Shown here one piece after another: positions 46,337-56,142 of a stretch of DNA of 64,000 nucleotides; position 1 is the stretch's first letter, and the number at the start of each line of letters is the position of its first letter. This stretch comes from UBA7236 sp964638865 (GTDB lineage: Bacteria; Bacteroidota; Bacteroidia; Chitinophagales; BACL12). A program made the position numbers and the translations under genes. The notes beneath the pieces are model-generated. The model had not been told where the DNA came from. It ran no database searches and saw only the letters and a program-made list of their open reading frames with translations. The stretch lies in NCBI GenBank assembly GCA_964638865.1, contig CAZXBG010000003.1, positions 1-64,000 of the forward strand, in the 5' to 3' direction.

Positions 46337-48253
46337 ATGTGTGGAATTTTAGGTGTAGTTAAAACAAATTCTTCTGATTTGCACTTTAAAAAGGCATTTG
46401 AGCAGACGCAACATCGCGGACCAGATTCCAGTAGAATTTTCGAAAATGATTATATTATATTAGGAAATCACCGTTTGAAGATTCAGGACTTGAGCGAAAA
46501 TGGAAACCTTCCGATGCTTAGTGCAGATGGAAGATATGTGATTGTATATAACGGCGAGATTTATAATCACTGGACCATCAGAAAAGATCTGGAGAAAAAA
46601 GGGTACTCATTTAAATCGACTTCAGATACAGAAACTATTCTAGCAGGATATATCGTTTATGGTCAGGATATTCTCAAAAAATTAAGCGGAATTTTTGCTT
46701 TCGTAATTTACGATCAACTCAGTAATCAGCTATTTGGTGCAAGAGATCATATTGGCGTAAAGCCGTTTTATTATTATTTGAAAGGAAATAATTTTGCGTT
46801 CAGTTCAGAAATAAAATCCCTAATCCATTTAACTAATTTTGATTCCCGGCTTAACTATAAATCGCTTACAAATTATATGAACTTTTTATGGTCTCCGGGC
46901 GAGACGACTCCATTTAACTTTGTATCCAAATTATTACCCGGAGAATTTTTTACACTAACAGTAACAGATGCAACTACCTTTCAGAAATATTCCTATTACG
47001 ATATTCCATTTAATGGTTCCAGAGAATTTTATAATGATGAACTATGGATAGATATCATAGATAAAAAACTGGAGAAATCTATTGAATCGCAACTGCTTTC
47101 CGACGTACCTATCGGATTTTTTCTTTCAGGAGGAATTGATTCGAGTGTGATTGTAGCAGAGGCACGTAAAAATTTTAATGGCGGAAGTTTAAATTGTTTT
47201 ACGATCAAAGGAAATGACAATCTTGAACCTGAAGGATTTGCCGATGATTTTAAATATGCGCAGGAAGCGGCAAAACATTTAGATGTTAAATTAAATGTTG
47301 TAGACGGAAGTATAAGTATTATTGAAGATTTTGATAAAATGATCTGGCATCTTGATGAGCCGCAGGCAGATATCGCACCGCTTTATGTATATAAAGTTTG
47401 CGAAATGGCAAAAACGCAAGGGATCAAAGTATTGTTAAGCGGAGCCGGTGGAGATGATATTTTTTCCGGCTATAGAAGACATAAAGCATTAACCTACGAT
47501 AAATATCTGCAATACACGCCTGATTTCTTTTTTACGCTCATGGAAAAATATTTAAGTTACAGAAATTCCAATAAACCTACGATCAGAAGATTAAATAAAT
47601 TTATTAAAAGGAATAGTAATCCGGTAGAAGATCGGTTAGTTGGTTATTTTGAATGGTTTCCGATTAATGAAAATATGCGACTTTTTAACCCGGAAATACA
47701 AAAACAAATTGGCAGTTATAAACCGGATTCTTATCTTTTTTCTTTGCTTGATAAAATTAAAGAGGAAGATAATTTATTAAATAAAATGTTATATCTGGAA
47801 CTCAAAACATTTTTAGTAGATCATAATCTTAATTATACCGATAAAATGGGTATGGCTTGCGGAGTAGAGATCAGAGTTCCGTTTCTGGATATCGATCTTG
47901 TGAATTTATGCACAAAACTGCCACCGGATATGAAATTACGAGGTAGTAAAACTAAATATGTTTTACGCAAAATTGCCGAAAAGTATTTACCGGAATCCAT
48001 CATAAACAGGTCCAAAACAGGATTTGGAGGTCCGGTAAGAAAGTGGGTAAAGAATGATCTGGATAAAATGATCTCCGACAGACTGAGTAAATCGAATATT
48101 GACAAATATCAGATATTCGATCATAAAATGATATTAAAATTAATTAACGACAACAAGTCGGGTCGCGTAGATGGTGCATATACCATTCTTTCCATAATGG
48201 CAATTCAAAGTTGGCTCGATCAGTTTTACAGTAAACAATCAACTGGTTTTTAG
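46337..48253 (+). CDS. asnB: Asparagine synthase-like glutamine amidotransferase
   Basis: A 638-aa AsnB-type enzyme. Cys2 of MCGILG is the N-terminal glutaminase nucleophile, with NHRLKIQDLS and YNGEIYNH in the same domain. The synthetase domain has the ATP PP-loop FFLSGGIDSSVIVAEA and SGAGGDDIFSGYRRH. In O-antigen and exopolysaccharide loci such enzymes amidate a sugar carboxyl (for example a uronic acid) rather than making free asparagine; the neighbouring dehydrogenase and heparinase-like genes favour that here. Ends in TAG, showing amber is an ordinary stop in this genome. Confidence 0.9.
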   Translation: MCGILGVVKTNSSDLHFKKAFEQTQHRGPDSSRIFENDYIILGNHRLKIQDLSENGNLPMLSADGRYVIVYNGEIYNHWTIRKDLEKKGYSFKSTSDTETILAGYIVYGQDILKKLSGIFAFVIYDQLSNQLFGARDHIGVKPFYYYLKGNNFAFSSEIKSLIHLTNFDSRLNYKSLTNYMNFLWSPGETTPFNFVSKLLPGEFFTLTVTDATTFQKYSYYDIPFNGSREFYNDELWIDIIDKKLEKSIESQLLSDVPIGFFLSGGIDSSVIVAEARKNFNGGSLNCFTIKGNDNLEPEGFADDFKYAQEAAKHLDVKLNVVDGSISIIEDFDKMIWHLDEPQADIAPLYVYKVCEMAKTQGIKVLLSGAGGDDIFSGYRRHKALTYDKYLQYTPDFFFTLMEKYLSYRNSNKPTIRRLNKFIKRNSNPVEDRLVGYFEWFPINENMRLFNPEIQKQIGSYKPDSYLFSLLDKIKEEDNLLNKMLYLELKTFLVDHNLNYTDKMGMACGVEIRVPFLDIDLVNLCTKLPPDMKLRGSKTKYVLRKIAEKYLPESIINRSKTGFGGPVRKWVKNDLDKMISDRLSKSNIDKYQIFDHKMILKLINDNKSGRVDGAYTILSIMAIQSWLDQFYSKQSTGF

Positions 48254-48255
48254 AA

Positions 48256-50142
48256 ATGTTTAATACAAATAAATTTTTAACCTACATTCGTGAGAACGGG
48301 TTACAAAATGTATTGGAAAGATCTTGGTATGAGTCACAAAAACGTTTGGGAATTATTTCAAGAAAGAATCCGGATACCTGGAATTCGGAATTCCCCATTT
48401 CCAGATCAGCATGGTTACAAACAAATACAAAATATTTATTTGTCTCTAAAAATAGTCTTACCATTCCTAAAGACAGAGCACAAACACATCAGTTAAACGC
48501 TCAAATTATTTTAACAGGACGAAGGAGATATTTTAATGATTCCGTTTTCGCAGAATCCAAAACCGATAGATGGTTTACGCATCCTGTAGATCATTATGTA
48601 TATGATAAAAATAAACACTGGACAAAATACAAAGAGTTATCACCGGAAAGAGATATCAAATATATATGGGAAAATTCACGTTTTTGTTATTTGTATGATA
48701 TTATCAGATACGATTATCATTTCAATAAAAATTACGCTGCATTTGTTCTTGGAGAAATGAATTCGTGGATAGATGAAAATAAATTCAATAAGGGTCCACA
48801 CTTTATTTCAAGTCAGGAGATAGGTGTACGGATATTAAATTGGTTATTTGCCATTTATTATTATTCCAAATCTGAGCTTCTTACCGATGAATTATTTAAA
48901 AAAATATTACAATCCATTTATGAACAGGTGGCTCACATTGAAGCAAATCTGTCATTTTCACAGAAATTTGTTCGGAATAACCATATCATTACAGAAGCGA
49001 CAGCAATATTTGTTTTTTCGATTTTATTTCCACAGGTAAATGAAGCTGCCGTCTGGTTGAAAAAAAGTAAAAATATTTTAGAAAAGGAAATTGATTATCA
49101 GATATTTGAAGATGGAACTTACCTACAATATTCAATGAACTATCATCGCACAATTATTCAATTGCTTACTTTAAATTTTACTCTCGCACAAAATAATAAT
49201 ATTATTTTTGATAAAAAAGTGTATGAAAAAGCCACTTTGAGTCTGCAATTTCTGATCTCCAGTTGCGATACTACAAATGGTAAATTGCCAAATTATGGCG
49301 CTAACGACGGGTCACTTTTTTTCCCTTTAAATAATAATAACTTTTCCGATTTTCGCCCGCAATTACAAGCACTTGCAAATTCTATTGGACAAACCTGTTT
49401 TTCTGAAACAGTTTATGAAGATCTTTATTGGTACGGAATTACTCAAAATACAACTTTGCTTCCGGAATTAAAAGCCAAACAAGGTTCTTCAGTGTTTAAG
49501 GAGAGTGGATATTATACTTACCGCGACAATAATACTTTTACTTTTATAAGATGTGGTGATCATAAGTACAGACCTTCTCAGGCAGATATGTTGCATTTGG
49601 ACCTATGGTATAAAGATTTGAATTTCATGAGAGATGGAGGAACATATTTATATAATACTGACAAAACAACAATAAAATATTTTGCAGGAACAGCATCCCA
49701 TAATACTATCATGCTGGATGATTTTGACCAGATGTTAAAAGGGCCAAGGTTTATATGGATTTATAAAACAAAATGTTTACAGGCAGAAATTGCAGAAACG
49801 GATACGGAATTTCAATTTACCGGAAGTATTCTGGCATTCAAACATACCGGCGCCTGGCAACATATTAAAAGAACTGTGAGCAGATCAAAAACAGAAATGA
49901 AATGGAAAATTACCGATGAGCTTCTCACTCCGGGGAATTTCACTGTTCGTCAAATATGGAATCCAGTTTCTGAATTTAATTCTTTATTTAAAATCTCCGC
50001 AATTGATCAAAACAATATTAATATTGCACCCGAATATTGCAAAGCGTATTTTTCAGAAAGTTACGGCACCAGAACAGAAACAGAGCAGATCATTTTTAAT
50101 ACAAAAACCAATAAAATAACCACCATCATCTCACTCAGATAA
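48256..50142 (+). CDS. Heparinase II/III family protein
   Basis: A 628-aa protein with an N-terminal alpha/alpha-toroid region (~1-350) and a C-terminal beta-sandwich (~400-628) of the heparinase II/III type; key segments are FVRNNHIITEATAIFVF, YLQYSMNYHRTIIQLL, LPNYGANDGSLF and SQADMLHLDLWYKDL, where the His/Tyr positions of the lyase site lie. There is no N-terminal signal peptide, unusual for a degradative lyase, which suggests a cytosolic role in making or editing the repeat unit. Tight spacing (2 bp each side) with asnB and a GT4 gene supports a shared module. Confidence 0.85.
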   Translation: MFNTNKFLTYIRENGLQNVLERSWYESQKRLGIISRKNPDTWNSEFPISRSAWLQTNTKYLFVSKNSLTIPKDRAQTHQLNAQIILTGRRRYFNDSVFAESKTDRWFTHPVDHYVYDKNKHWTKYKELSPERDIKYIWENSRFCYLYDIIRYDYHFNKNYAAFVLGEMNSWIDENKFNKGPHFISSQEIGVRILNWLFAIYYYSKSELLTDELFKKILQSIYEQVAHIEANLSFSQKFVRNNHIITEATAIFVFSILFPQVNEAAVWLKKSKNILEKEIDYQIFEDGTYLQYSMNYHRTIIQLLTLNFTLAQNNNIIFDKKVYEKATLSLQFLISSCDTTNGKLPNYGANDGSLFFPLNNNNFSDFRPQLQALANSIGQTCFSETVYEDLYWYGITQNTTLLPELKAKQGSSVFKESGYYTYRDNNTFTFIRCGDHKYRPSQADMLHLDLWYKDLNFMRDGGTYLYNTDKTTIKYFAGTASHNTIMLDDFDQMLKGPRFIWIYKTKCLQAEIAETDTEFQFTGSILAFKHTGAWQHIKRTVSRSKTEMKWKITDELLTPGNFTVRQIWNPVSEFNSLFKISAIDQNNINIAPEYCKAYFSESYGTRTETEQIIFNTKTNKITTIISLR

Positions 50143-50144
50143 GG

Positions 50145-51437
50145 ATGCATATTTTACTCATACATCAATATTTTCTTGAAAAAGGCGATTCCGGCGGATT
50201 GCGATGGAATGAAATGGCAAAGATTTGGTCAGAAAAGGGACATAAAGTAACCGTTGTTGCCGGCATGACACATTATGCAAATGGCGTGCGCAATCCAAAA
50301 TATAATAATAAATATACCTTTGTTGACGCATTTTCTCCAAATATCAAAGTAATTCGTTCGCATGTTTCAGATTCTTACAACGATAGTTTCAGAGGCAGAT
50401 TAAAAGCGTATTTTTCATTTGTTTTTTCCGGAATATATGCCGGTTTATTTAAGGCGAAAGAAAAATATGATGTAATACTTGTGAGTTCTCCGCCGCTATC
50501 TGTAGGGATTATTGCATTAATATTATCCACTTTTAAAAGAATTCCGATCATTTTTGAGATTCGGGATCTTTGGCCGGAATCTGCAATTGATACAGGCATT
50601 TTAAAAAATAAAATGATCATTAAAATTTCGTATTGGCTGGAACGACGTTTGTATAAAAAAGCGAAATTAATTAATGCACTCACCCCTGCAATCAAGGAAA
50701 CCTTAATTCATAAAAAAAAGGTTCCTGCATCAAAAATAATTTATATACCAAATGCTGCAGACTTTGATCTATCTGATAAAATGTTAACTGATTTTGATAT
50801 TTCAACATTCCGTAAAGGTCTCGGGTTTGATAATGAATTTATTCTGTGTTACGTAGGCGCTCATGGGTTAGCAAATAATTTAATACAATTACTGGATACA
50901 GCGCAGTTACTGCGAAATGAAAATGTTGTTTTTATTTTAATTGGTGACGGGATGGAAAAGAAAATGCTCATGCAAACAGTGATTGAAAAAAATATTACAA
51001 ATGTCCATTTTTTCGATTCCGTTCCTAAAGCGGATGTGCTTAAATTTATTCTTGCAGCAGACGCAGGAATTTCTGTTTTAAAGAAAGTAGAGGCATTTAA
51101 AACAGTTTTTTCCAATAAAACATTTGATTATATGGCGTGCAAAAAACCTGTGCTGATGGCTATTGACGGCATTTCAAGGGAATTGGTTGAAACAGCGGGA
51201 GCAGGAATTTATGTGGAGCCGGAAAATGCAAAGGATTTTGCAGAAAAAATCCGAACCTACCTCCATGATCCAACTTTAATAAAATTACATGGCGAAAATG
51301 GTTATAAATATGCAAAAAAACATTTCGACAGAAAAACATTATCTCTGGAATATCTTCAAATAATAGAAACTCATTTTGGTTTCAACTCTAAAAATTCCGT
51401 ATCCAATAAAATAAATCACAAGGTTTCTAATGTATAG
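50145..51437 (+). CDS. GT4 glycosyltransferase (WbuB/PglA-like)
   Basis: A 430-aa GT-B transferase. N-terminal IHQYFLEKGDSGGLRWNEMAKIW and PIIFEIRDLWPES are diagnostic of the WbuB/PglA-type GT4 enzymes that act on lipid-linked amino sugars; the C-terminal ILAADAGISVLKKVEAFK, SNKTFDYMACKKPVLMA covers the donor site. It overlaps the phosphoglycosyltransferase gene by 8 bp, so it probably adds the second sugar onto the undecaprenyl-linked first sugar. Confidence 0.88.
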   Translation: MHILLIHQYFLEKGDSGGLRWNEMAKIWSEKGHKVTVVAGMTHYANGVRNPKYNNKYTFVDAFSPNIKVIRSHVSDSYNDSFRGRLKAYFSFVFSGIYAGLFKAKEKYDVILVSSPPLSVGIIALILSTFKRIPIIFEIRDLWPESAIDTGILKNKMIIKISYWLERRLYKKAKLINALTPAIKETLIHKKKVPASKIIYIPNAADFDLSDKMLTDFDISTFRKGLGFDNEFILCYVGAHGLANNLIQLLDTAQLLRNENVVFILIGDGMEKKMLMQTVIEKNITNVHFFDSVPKADVLKFILAADAGISVLKKVEAFKTVFSNKTFDYMACKKPVLMAIDGISRELVETAGAGIYVEPENAKDFAEKIRTYLHDPTLIKLHGENGYKYAKKHFDRKTLSLEYLQIIETHFGFNSKNSVSNKINHKVSNV

Positions 51438-52065
51438 ATTATATTTCAAACGCTTTTTCGATTTCTTTTATTCCTTGATACTATTAATTATTTTATCTCC
51501 TCTATTTATATTTATCGCCTTTCTTTGTATAATTTTTTTTAAAGGCAAAATATTTTTTACTCAGAAACGAGTCGGGAAAAACGAAAAAATATTTACCATA
51601 GTGAAATTCATCTCCATGAGACCCCTAACCGAAAAAAACATTACCGATGCAAGCAGAACTTCCCGGTTTGGGAGTATACTCCGCAAAAGTTCCATGGATG
51701 AAATTCCTCAGCTTTTAAATGTGTTGATCGGTGACATGAGCTTGATAGGACCCCGCCCGCTTCTGATAAAATACTTACCTTATTACAGTGTGGCTGAAAA
51801 AACAAGACATCAAGTTAGACCCGGAATTACCGGTTTAGCACAAATTAACGGCCGCAATAACTTATCCTGGGATCACCGCCTGCAATTTGATATTCAATAT
51901 GTTAAGAATTTATCTTTAGATTTAGATCTCAAAATTTTTATTAAAACGATAGTAGTTACCTTTTCCGCAAAAAATATTCAGGCAGATGTGGAATTAAATT
52001 TACAGGATCTTGATGTGGAAAGAATCAATTTAACTGCATCTGAAAATAATAATTCAACACAATAA
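51430..52065 (+). CDS. Initiating sugar-phosphate transferase (PglC-like)
   Basis: A 211-aa monotopic phosphoglycosyltransferase that moves a sugar-1-phosphate to undecaprenyl phosphate and starts the repeat unit. One N-terminal re-entrant helix (~10-36) is followed by the catalytic core: TQKRVGKNEKIF, the Asp-Glu dyad in SSMDEIPQLLNV, GDMSLIGPRPLL, and VRPGITGLAQINGRN. Length matches PglC rather than the long WcaJ type, which carries four more helices. Immediately followed by PglD-, PglE- and PglF-like genes, so the sugar is probably N,N'-diacetylbacillosamine. Confidence 0.92.
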   Translation: MYRLYFKRFFDFFYSLILLIILSPLFIFIAFLCIIFFKGKIFFTQKRVGKNEKIFTIVKFISMRPLTEKNITDASRTSRFGSILRKSSMDEIPQLLNVLIGDMSLIGPRPLLIKYLPYYSVAEKTRHQVRPGITGLAQINGRNNLSWDHRLQFDIQYVKNLSLDLDLKIFIKTIVVTFSAKNIQADVELNLQDLDVERINLTASENNNSTQ

Positions 52066-52079
52066 ACAACATTTTATTC

Positions 52080-52721
52080 ATGAAAAAGAAAATTTGTATC
52101 ATTGGCACCGGCGGCTTTGGAAGAGAGGTATTGTGTTGCGTAATTGATATTATTGGTCATACAGATCGCAATATCAATGAATTTGTAAGTTTTATGGTTT
52201 CCGATCAATACTTCAAAGAATCTGAGATCATGGGCGTGGGAGTAATAAAACAATCGCAATTCGATCCTGAAAAATATGAAACAGTTGTTGCAATTGGAGA
52301 GCCTGATTCCAGAAAAAAGATGGTAGAAAGCCTTCCGCTAAATACTGCTTTTGCAAAACTTATTCATCCTTCCGCAACAGTTTCGGCATGGGTGAAAATT
52401 GGGGAAGGAAGTATTATAACTGCAGGATGTATTTTAACCAGCAATATTAAATTAGGAAATCACACACATCTAAATTTGCATACAACCATCGGACATGATT
52501 GTATTATAGGAGATTATTTTACAACTGCACCGGGTGCAAATGTGAGTGGCAGTTGTAATTTTGGAAATAATATCTACCTTGGTACGGGCTCTGCAATAAA
52601 ACAAAATATTCATATTTGTAGTGATGTAACAATTGGCATGGGAGCAATTGTAGTAAAAAATATAACAGAAGCAGGAACCTATGTTGGTAGCCCGGCAATA
52701 AAAGTAAACAGAGATAATTAG
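52080..52721 (+). CDS. Sugar N/O-acetyltransferase (PglD/NeuD-like)
   Basis: A 213-aa hexapeptide-repeat acyltransferase. The N-terminal Rossmann-like part (ICIIGTGGFGREVL) binds the sugar nucleotide and the C-terminal left-handed beta-helix binds acetyl-CoA (IKLGNHTHLNLHTTIGHDCIIGDY with the catalytic His in TIGHDC; GTGSAIKQNI). It matches PglD, which acetylates UDP-4-amino-4,6-dideoxy-GlcNAc, given the flanking PglC- and PglE-like genes. NeuD-like O-acetylation of a sialic acid remains an alternative. Confidence 0.85.
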   Translation: MKKKICIIGTGGFGREVLCCVIDIIGHTDRNINEFVSFMVSDQYFKESEIMGVGVIKQSQFDPEKYETVVAIGEPDSRKKMVESLPLNTAFAKLIHPSATVSAWVKIGEGSIITAGCILTSNIKLGNHTHLNLHTTIGHDCIIGDYFTTAPGANVSGSCNFGNNIYLGTGSAIKQNIHICSDVTIGMGAIVVKNITEAGTYVGSPAIKVNRDN

Positions 52722-52780
52722 CAATTTTTTAGAATATTAGTAATTCTGAAATTTTTATAATACATTTAGTAAAACAAGTG

Positions 52781-53905
52781 ATGCAAAATAAAAGAATATT
52801 TTTATCCCCGCCTCACATGTCGGGAAAAGAGGTCGAATTTGTGCAAAAGGCATTTGAAAGTAACTGGATTGCACCGCTTGGGCCATACGTTGAAGAATTT
52901 GAAAATAAGATCGCAAAATATATACATGTAAATTCCTGTGCTGTTTTAAATTCCGGCACCTCTGCAATTCATCTCGCTTTAATATTATCAGAAGTGGGAG
53001 AAGGGGATTTTGTAGTTTGTCCATCATTTACATTTTCCGCAACTGCAAATCCAATTTTATATCAAAAAGCTGTACCGGTATTTATTGACAGCGAAAAAGA
53101 AACCTGGAATATGGATCCCGATCTTTTGTTGAAAGCTGTTCTGGAATGCATTAAAAAAGGTAAAAAACCAAAAGCTATCATAGTTGTACATCTTTATGGA
53201 ATGCCTGCAAAAATAAATGCCATTAAAAAAATTGCGGATGATTTTGAAATTCCATTAATTGAAGATGCCGCGGAATCATTAGGATCTACCTATCAAGACA
53301 AACAAACCGGGTCATTCGGAAAATTCGGAATATTATCATTTAACGGAAATAAAATTATTACTTCATCAGGAGGAGGCGCCTTGGTTTGCAATGAAACGGC
53401 ACTTATAGAAAAAGCTAAATTTTTCGCTACCCAATCCAGAGATAAAGCACCACACTACGAACATTCAGAGATCGGTTACAATTACAGAATGAGTAATATT
53501 TGTGCCGCCATTGGATCGGCACAGTTAGATCTTATTGACGAAAGAGTAAAACAACGAAGAGCTATCTATGATTTTTATAAAAATAATTTATCCGATATAA
53601 CAGATATTACTTTTACCCCGGAGCCGATTGAAAATCATTCAAACAGATGGCTCACTACAATATTACTTTCCAATCCGGAATTAGCGGTAAAGATCAGATT
53701 AGATCTTGAAAATCATCAGATCGAATCTCGTCCACTTTGGAAACCACTGCATCTGCAACCCGTATTTAAAAATTTTCCTTCCTTTCTAAATGGAAACAGT
53801 GCCAATTTCTTTCAACATGGCCTTTGTTTACCTTCCGGTTCTGCCTTAACGCAAACAGAACTATCGCAAATCTGCACCCTAATCAGGTCTCATTTTTCGG
53901 TCTAA
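52781..53905 (+). CDS. DegT/DnrJ/EryC1/StrS aminotransferase (PglE-like)
   Basis: PLP-dependent sugar aminotransferase (374 aa). Seen: the N-terminal LSPPHMSGKEVEFVQKAFESNWIAPLGP, SGTSAIHLAL, IEDAAESLGS, and the PLP Lys in SFNGNKIITSSGGG, matching the PglE/PseC-type group. It should aminate the 4-keto intermediate produced by the PglF-like dehydratase. ATG 52781 is preferred to GTG 52778. Downstream are 158 bp with inverted repeats before the PglF-like gene. Confidence 0.92.
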   Translation: MQNKRIFLSPPHMSGKEVEFVQKAFESNWIAPLGPYVEEFENKIAKYIHVNSCAVLNSGTSAIHLALILSEVGEGDFVVCPSFTFSATANPILYQKAVPVFIDSEKETWNMDPDLLLKAVLECIKKGKKPKAIIVVHLYGMPAKINAIKKIADDFEIPLIEDAAESLGSTYQDKQTGSFGKFGILSFNGNKIITSSGGGALVCNETALIEKAKFFATQSRDKAPHYEHSEIGYNYRMSNICAAIGSAQLDLIDERVKQRRAIYDFYKNNLSDITDITFTPEPIENHSNRWLTTILLSNPELAVKIRLDLENHQIESRPLWKPLHLQPVFKNFPSFLNGNSANFFQHGLCLPSGSALTQTELSQICTLIRSHFSV

Positions 53906-53959
53906 GTCCACTCTCCTTACATTTTCTTCAATTTTCGTCATATTTACGTAAATTTGTGA

Positions 53960-54015
53960 CAGTTTCACATAAACTGCTAAATAACCGACATGTTAAGACA
54001 CACATTAGTGTTTAA
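53960..54015. promoter_or_regulatory. Two dyads between the aminotransferase and PglF-like genes
   Basis: CAGTTT-cacat-AAACTG (53960-53976) is a perfect 6-bp hairpin with a 5-nt loop. Further on, TTAAGACAC (53993-54001) and GTGTTTAA (54008-54015) form an imperfect dyad. Neither is followed by a T-run, so they look more like operator or RNA structure than a terminator. No firm -7 box found nearby. Confidence 0.3.
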
Positions 54016-54063
54016 GCTATTTGCAGGGTATTCTATTTAATATATCGAATATAAATAGCACTT

Positions 54064-55977
54064 ATGACTGATAGATTGAGCAATTATATCAATAAAAAAT
54101 TCGGCTCCCGGATTTTATCCAAATGGATAGTTCTGGGATTCGATGTCGTTATTACGATAGTTGCGTATATGCTTTCTTATATTCTGCGATTTAATTTCAA
54201 TATTAATTCCATTTCATTTTCCGACTTTATTAATCATACTTTAGTAACAACTATTATTTTTACCATATGTTATCTGATTTTTAAAACATATGATGGCATT
54301 ATTCGACACAGTGGAATTGCAGATGCAATTCGATTAATAAAAGCGGGAATTGCAGCAATTATTATTTGTTTAACTACAGCAGTAATAGCAAGAAATTCAG
54401 ACTTTGATTTTGCTTTATTATCCACTTCTATCGCGATCATTCATGTTACTTCTACCATTTCCATTTTGGTTTTCAGCAGATATGTGATCAGAGTATTGTT
54501 TTTTCAATCCGGCAAAAATAATATCAAACCGATATCAGTTGTAATTTATGGTGCAGGCAGAAGAGGAACCAACGTATTAAATGCCTTGCGCAACGACAAT
54601 AGCAAAAATTATCATATTGCAGGGTTTTTAGATGACAATGAAACGAAGGTAAATAAAACACTCGAAGGAGTAAAAATTTATCGTTCGTCAAAATTTGCTG
54701 AACTGATTCGCAGGCATCATATCCAGGAACTTATTATAGGAATTCACTTATTGGATAACAATAAAAAGAATTCCATGGTGGAACTTTGTTTGGAACATGG
54801 CATACATGTAAAATATGTGCCGCCGGTTGAAGACTGGATAAACGGAAAATTAGATCTGCAACAGCTGAGGAATTTAAATATTGAAGATCTTTTAATGAGA
54901 GAGCCGATTTCCATAGAAAATGAACAGGTAAAAAAAGAAATTTCGAATAAGGTAATATTAATTACCGGTGCTGCGGGTTCTATCGGAAGTGAACTTGTAA
55001 AACAACTTATTTCCTTTAAACCTAAAAAGATCGTGCTTTTGGATCAGGCAGAAAGTGCACTGTATGATCTGCGAATGGAATTATTTTTTCGTATGCAAAA
55101 CTTACCGGACATCCATCTGGAGTTTTTGGTTTGTGACATTACAAATCGCAAAAGAATTACACAGATCTTTAAAACCTATATACCAGAGATTGTATTTCAT
55201 GCTGCGGCATATAAACATGTTCCATTGATGGAATTAAATCCACTGGAATCGGTACACATTAATTTATTCGGATCAAAAATTCTGATAGATCTTTCCTCTG
55301 ATTTTAATGTGATGAAATTTATCATGATTTCAACAGATAAAGCAGTGAACCCTACAAATGTAATGGGTGCAACTAAACGCGCCGCGGAAATTTATTTGCA
55401 GGAGAAAGCGATGGATGAAAATAACCGAACAATTTTTATAACCACACGTTTTGGAAATGTATTGGGATCAAATGGGTCGGTAGTGAATTATTTTACAAAA
55501 CAAATAGAATCCGGAGGGCCATTAACAATTACGCATCCTGATGTAACAAGATATTTTATGACCATTTCTGAAGCATGTAAATTAGTTTTGGAAGCCGCAA
55601 CAATGGGTAAAACGAGTGAGATTTATTTATTTGACATGGGTGCTCCCATAAAAATATTCGACCTTGCCACAAAGATGGTTTTGTTAAGTGGATTAAAACC
55701 CGAAAAGGATATTAAATTTATTTATATCGGATTGAGACCAGGCGAAAAATTGCACGAAGAATTATTAAATAATGATGAAAATACCCTTCCAACACATCAC
55801 CATAAAATTAAAATTGCCCTTACTGCTCAAAAAGATTCTTATGTGATCCGGCAGATTTTGGAACAACTTTGGGCGGCACTACAAGAAGGAGATTCAGATA
55901 AAGTTGTTGCCGGATTGAAAGAAATGATACCGGAATACATCAGTCAAAACTCAAAATACGTATTGTTTGATAAATAA
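54064..55977 (+). CDS. UDP-GlcNAc 4,6-dehydratase, membrane-bound (PglF/WbpM/CapD-like)
   Basis: A 637-aa nucleotide-sugar dehydratase. Four N-terminal helices (~20-150) anchor it; a first Rossmann domain (VVIYGAGRRGTNVLNAL) precedes the catalytic extended SDR domain with LITGAAGSIGSELVKQL, and STDKAVNPTNVMGATKRAAE holding the catalytic Thr/Asp and Met-x3-Lys. It converts UDP-GlcNAc to the 4-keto-6-deoxy sugar, the first step to UDP-diacetylbacillosamine. With the PglE-, PglD- and PglC-like genes just upstream the pathway is complete in this window. Confidence 0.92.
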   Translation: MTDRLSNYINKKFGSRILSKWIVLGFDVVITIVAYMLSYILRFNFNINSISFSDFINHTLVTTIIFTICYLIFKTYDGIIRHSGIADAIRLIKAGIAAIIICLTTAVIARNSDFDFALLSTSIAIIHVTSTISILVFSRYVIRVLFFQSGKNNIKPISVVIYGAGRRGTNVLNALRNDNSKNYHIAGFLDDNETKVNKTLEGVKIYRSSKFAELIRRHHIQELIIGIHLLDNNKKNSMVELCLEHGIHVKYVPPVEDWINGKLDLQQLRNLNIEDLLMREPISIENEQVKKEISNKVILITGAAGSIGSELVKQLISFKPKKIVLLDQAESALYDLRMELFFRMQNLPDIHLEFLVCDITNRKRITQIFKTYIPEIVFHAAAYKHVPLMELNPLESVHINLFGSKILIDLSSDFNVMKFIMISTDKAVNPTNVMGATKRAAEIYLQEKAMDENNRTIFITTRFGNVLGSNGSVVNYFTKQIESGGPLTITHPDVTRYFMTISEACKLVLEAATMGKTSEIYLFDMGAPIKIFDLATKMVLLSGLKPEKDIKFIYIGLRPGEKLHEELLNNDENTLPTHHHKIKIALTAQKDSYVIRQILEQLWAALQEGDSDKVVAGLKEMIPEYISQNSKYVLFDK

Positions 55978-56048
55978 TGTGACATGCAAGAGGTAAGCAT
56001 CCCGGCACATTTTTTTGGATTTCGGGCAATAATTCCCTCCCAAAAACC

Positions 56049-56056
56049 TATATTTG
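56049..56056 (+). promoter_or_regulatory. -7 box upstream of wza-like gene
   Basis: TATATTTG fully matches the -7 consensus TAnnTTTG, with a predicted transcript start near 56062. No good -33 TTTG is at the usual distance. It implies that the export genes may have their own promoter. Confidence 0.45.
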
Positions 56057-56142
56057 CAAAGTAAACCTTATTAAGAGGCCTCAACAGAATGAATAAACCC
56101 CAAAAGAGATTTTTTTTTACAAATATGCTTAAATACAACAGA

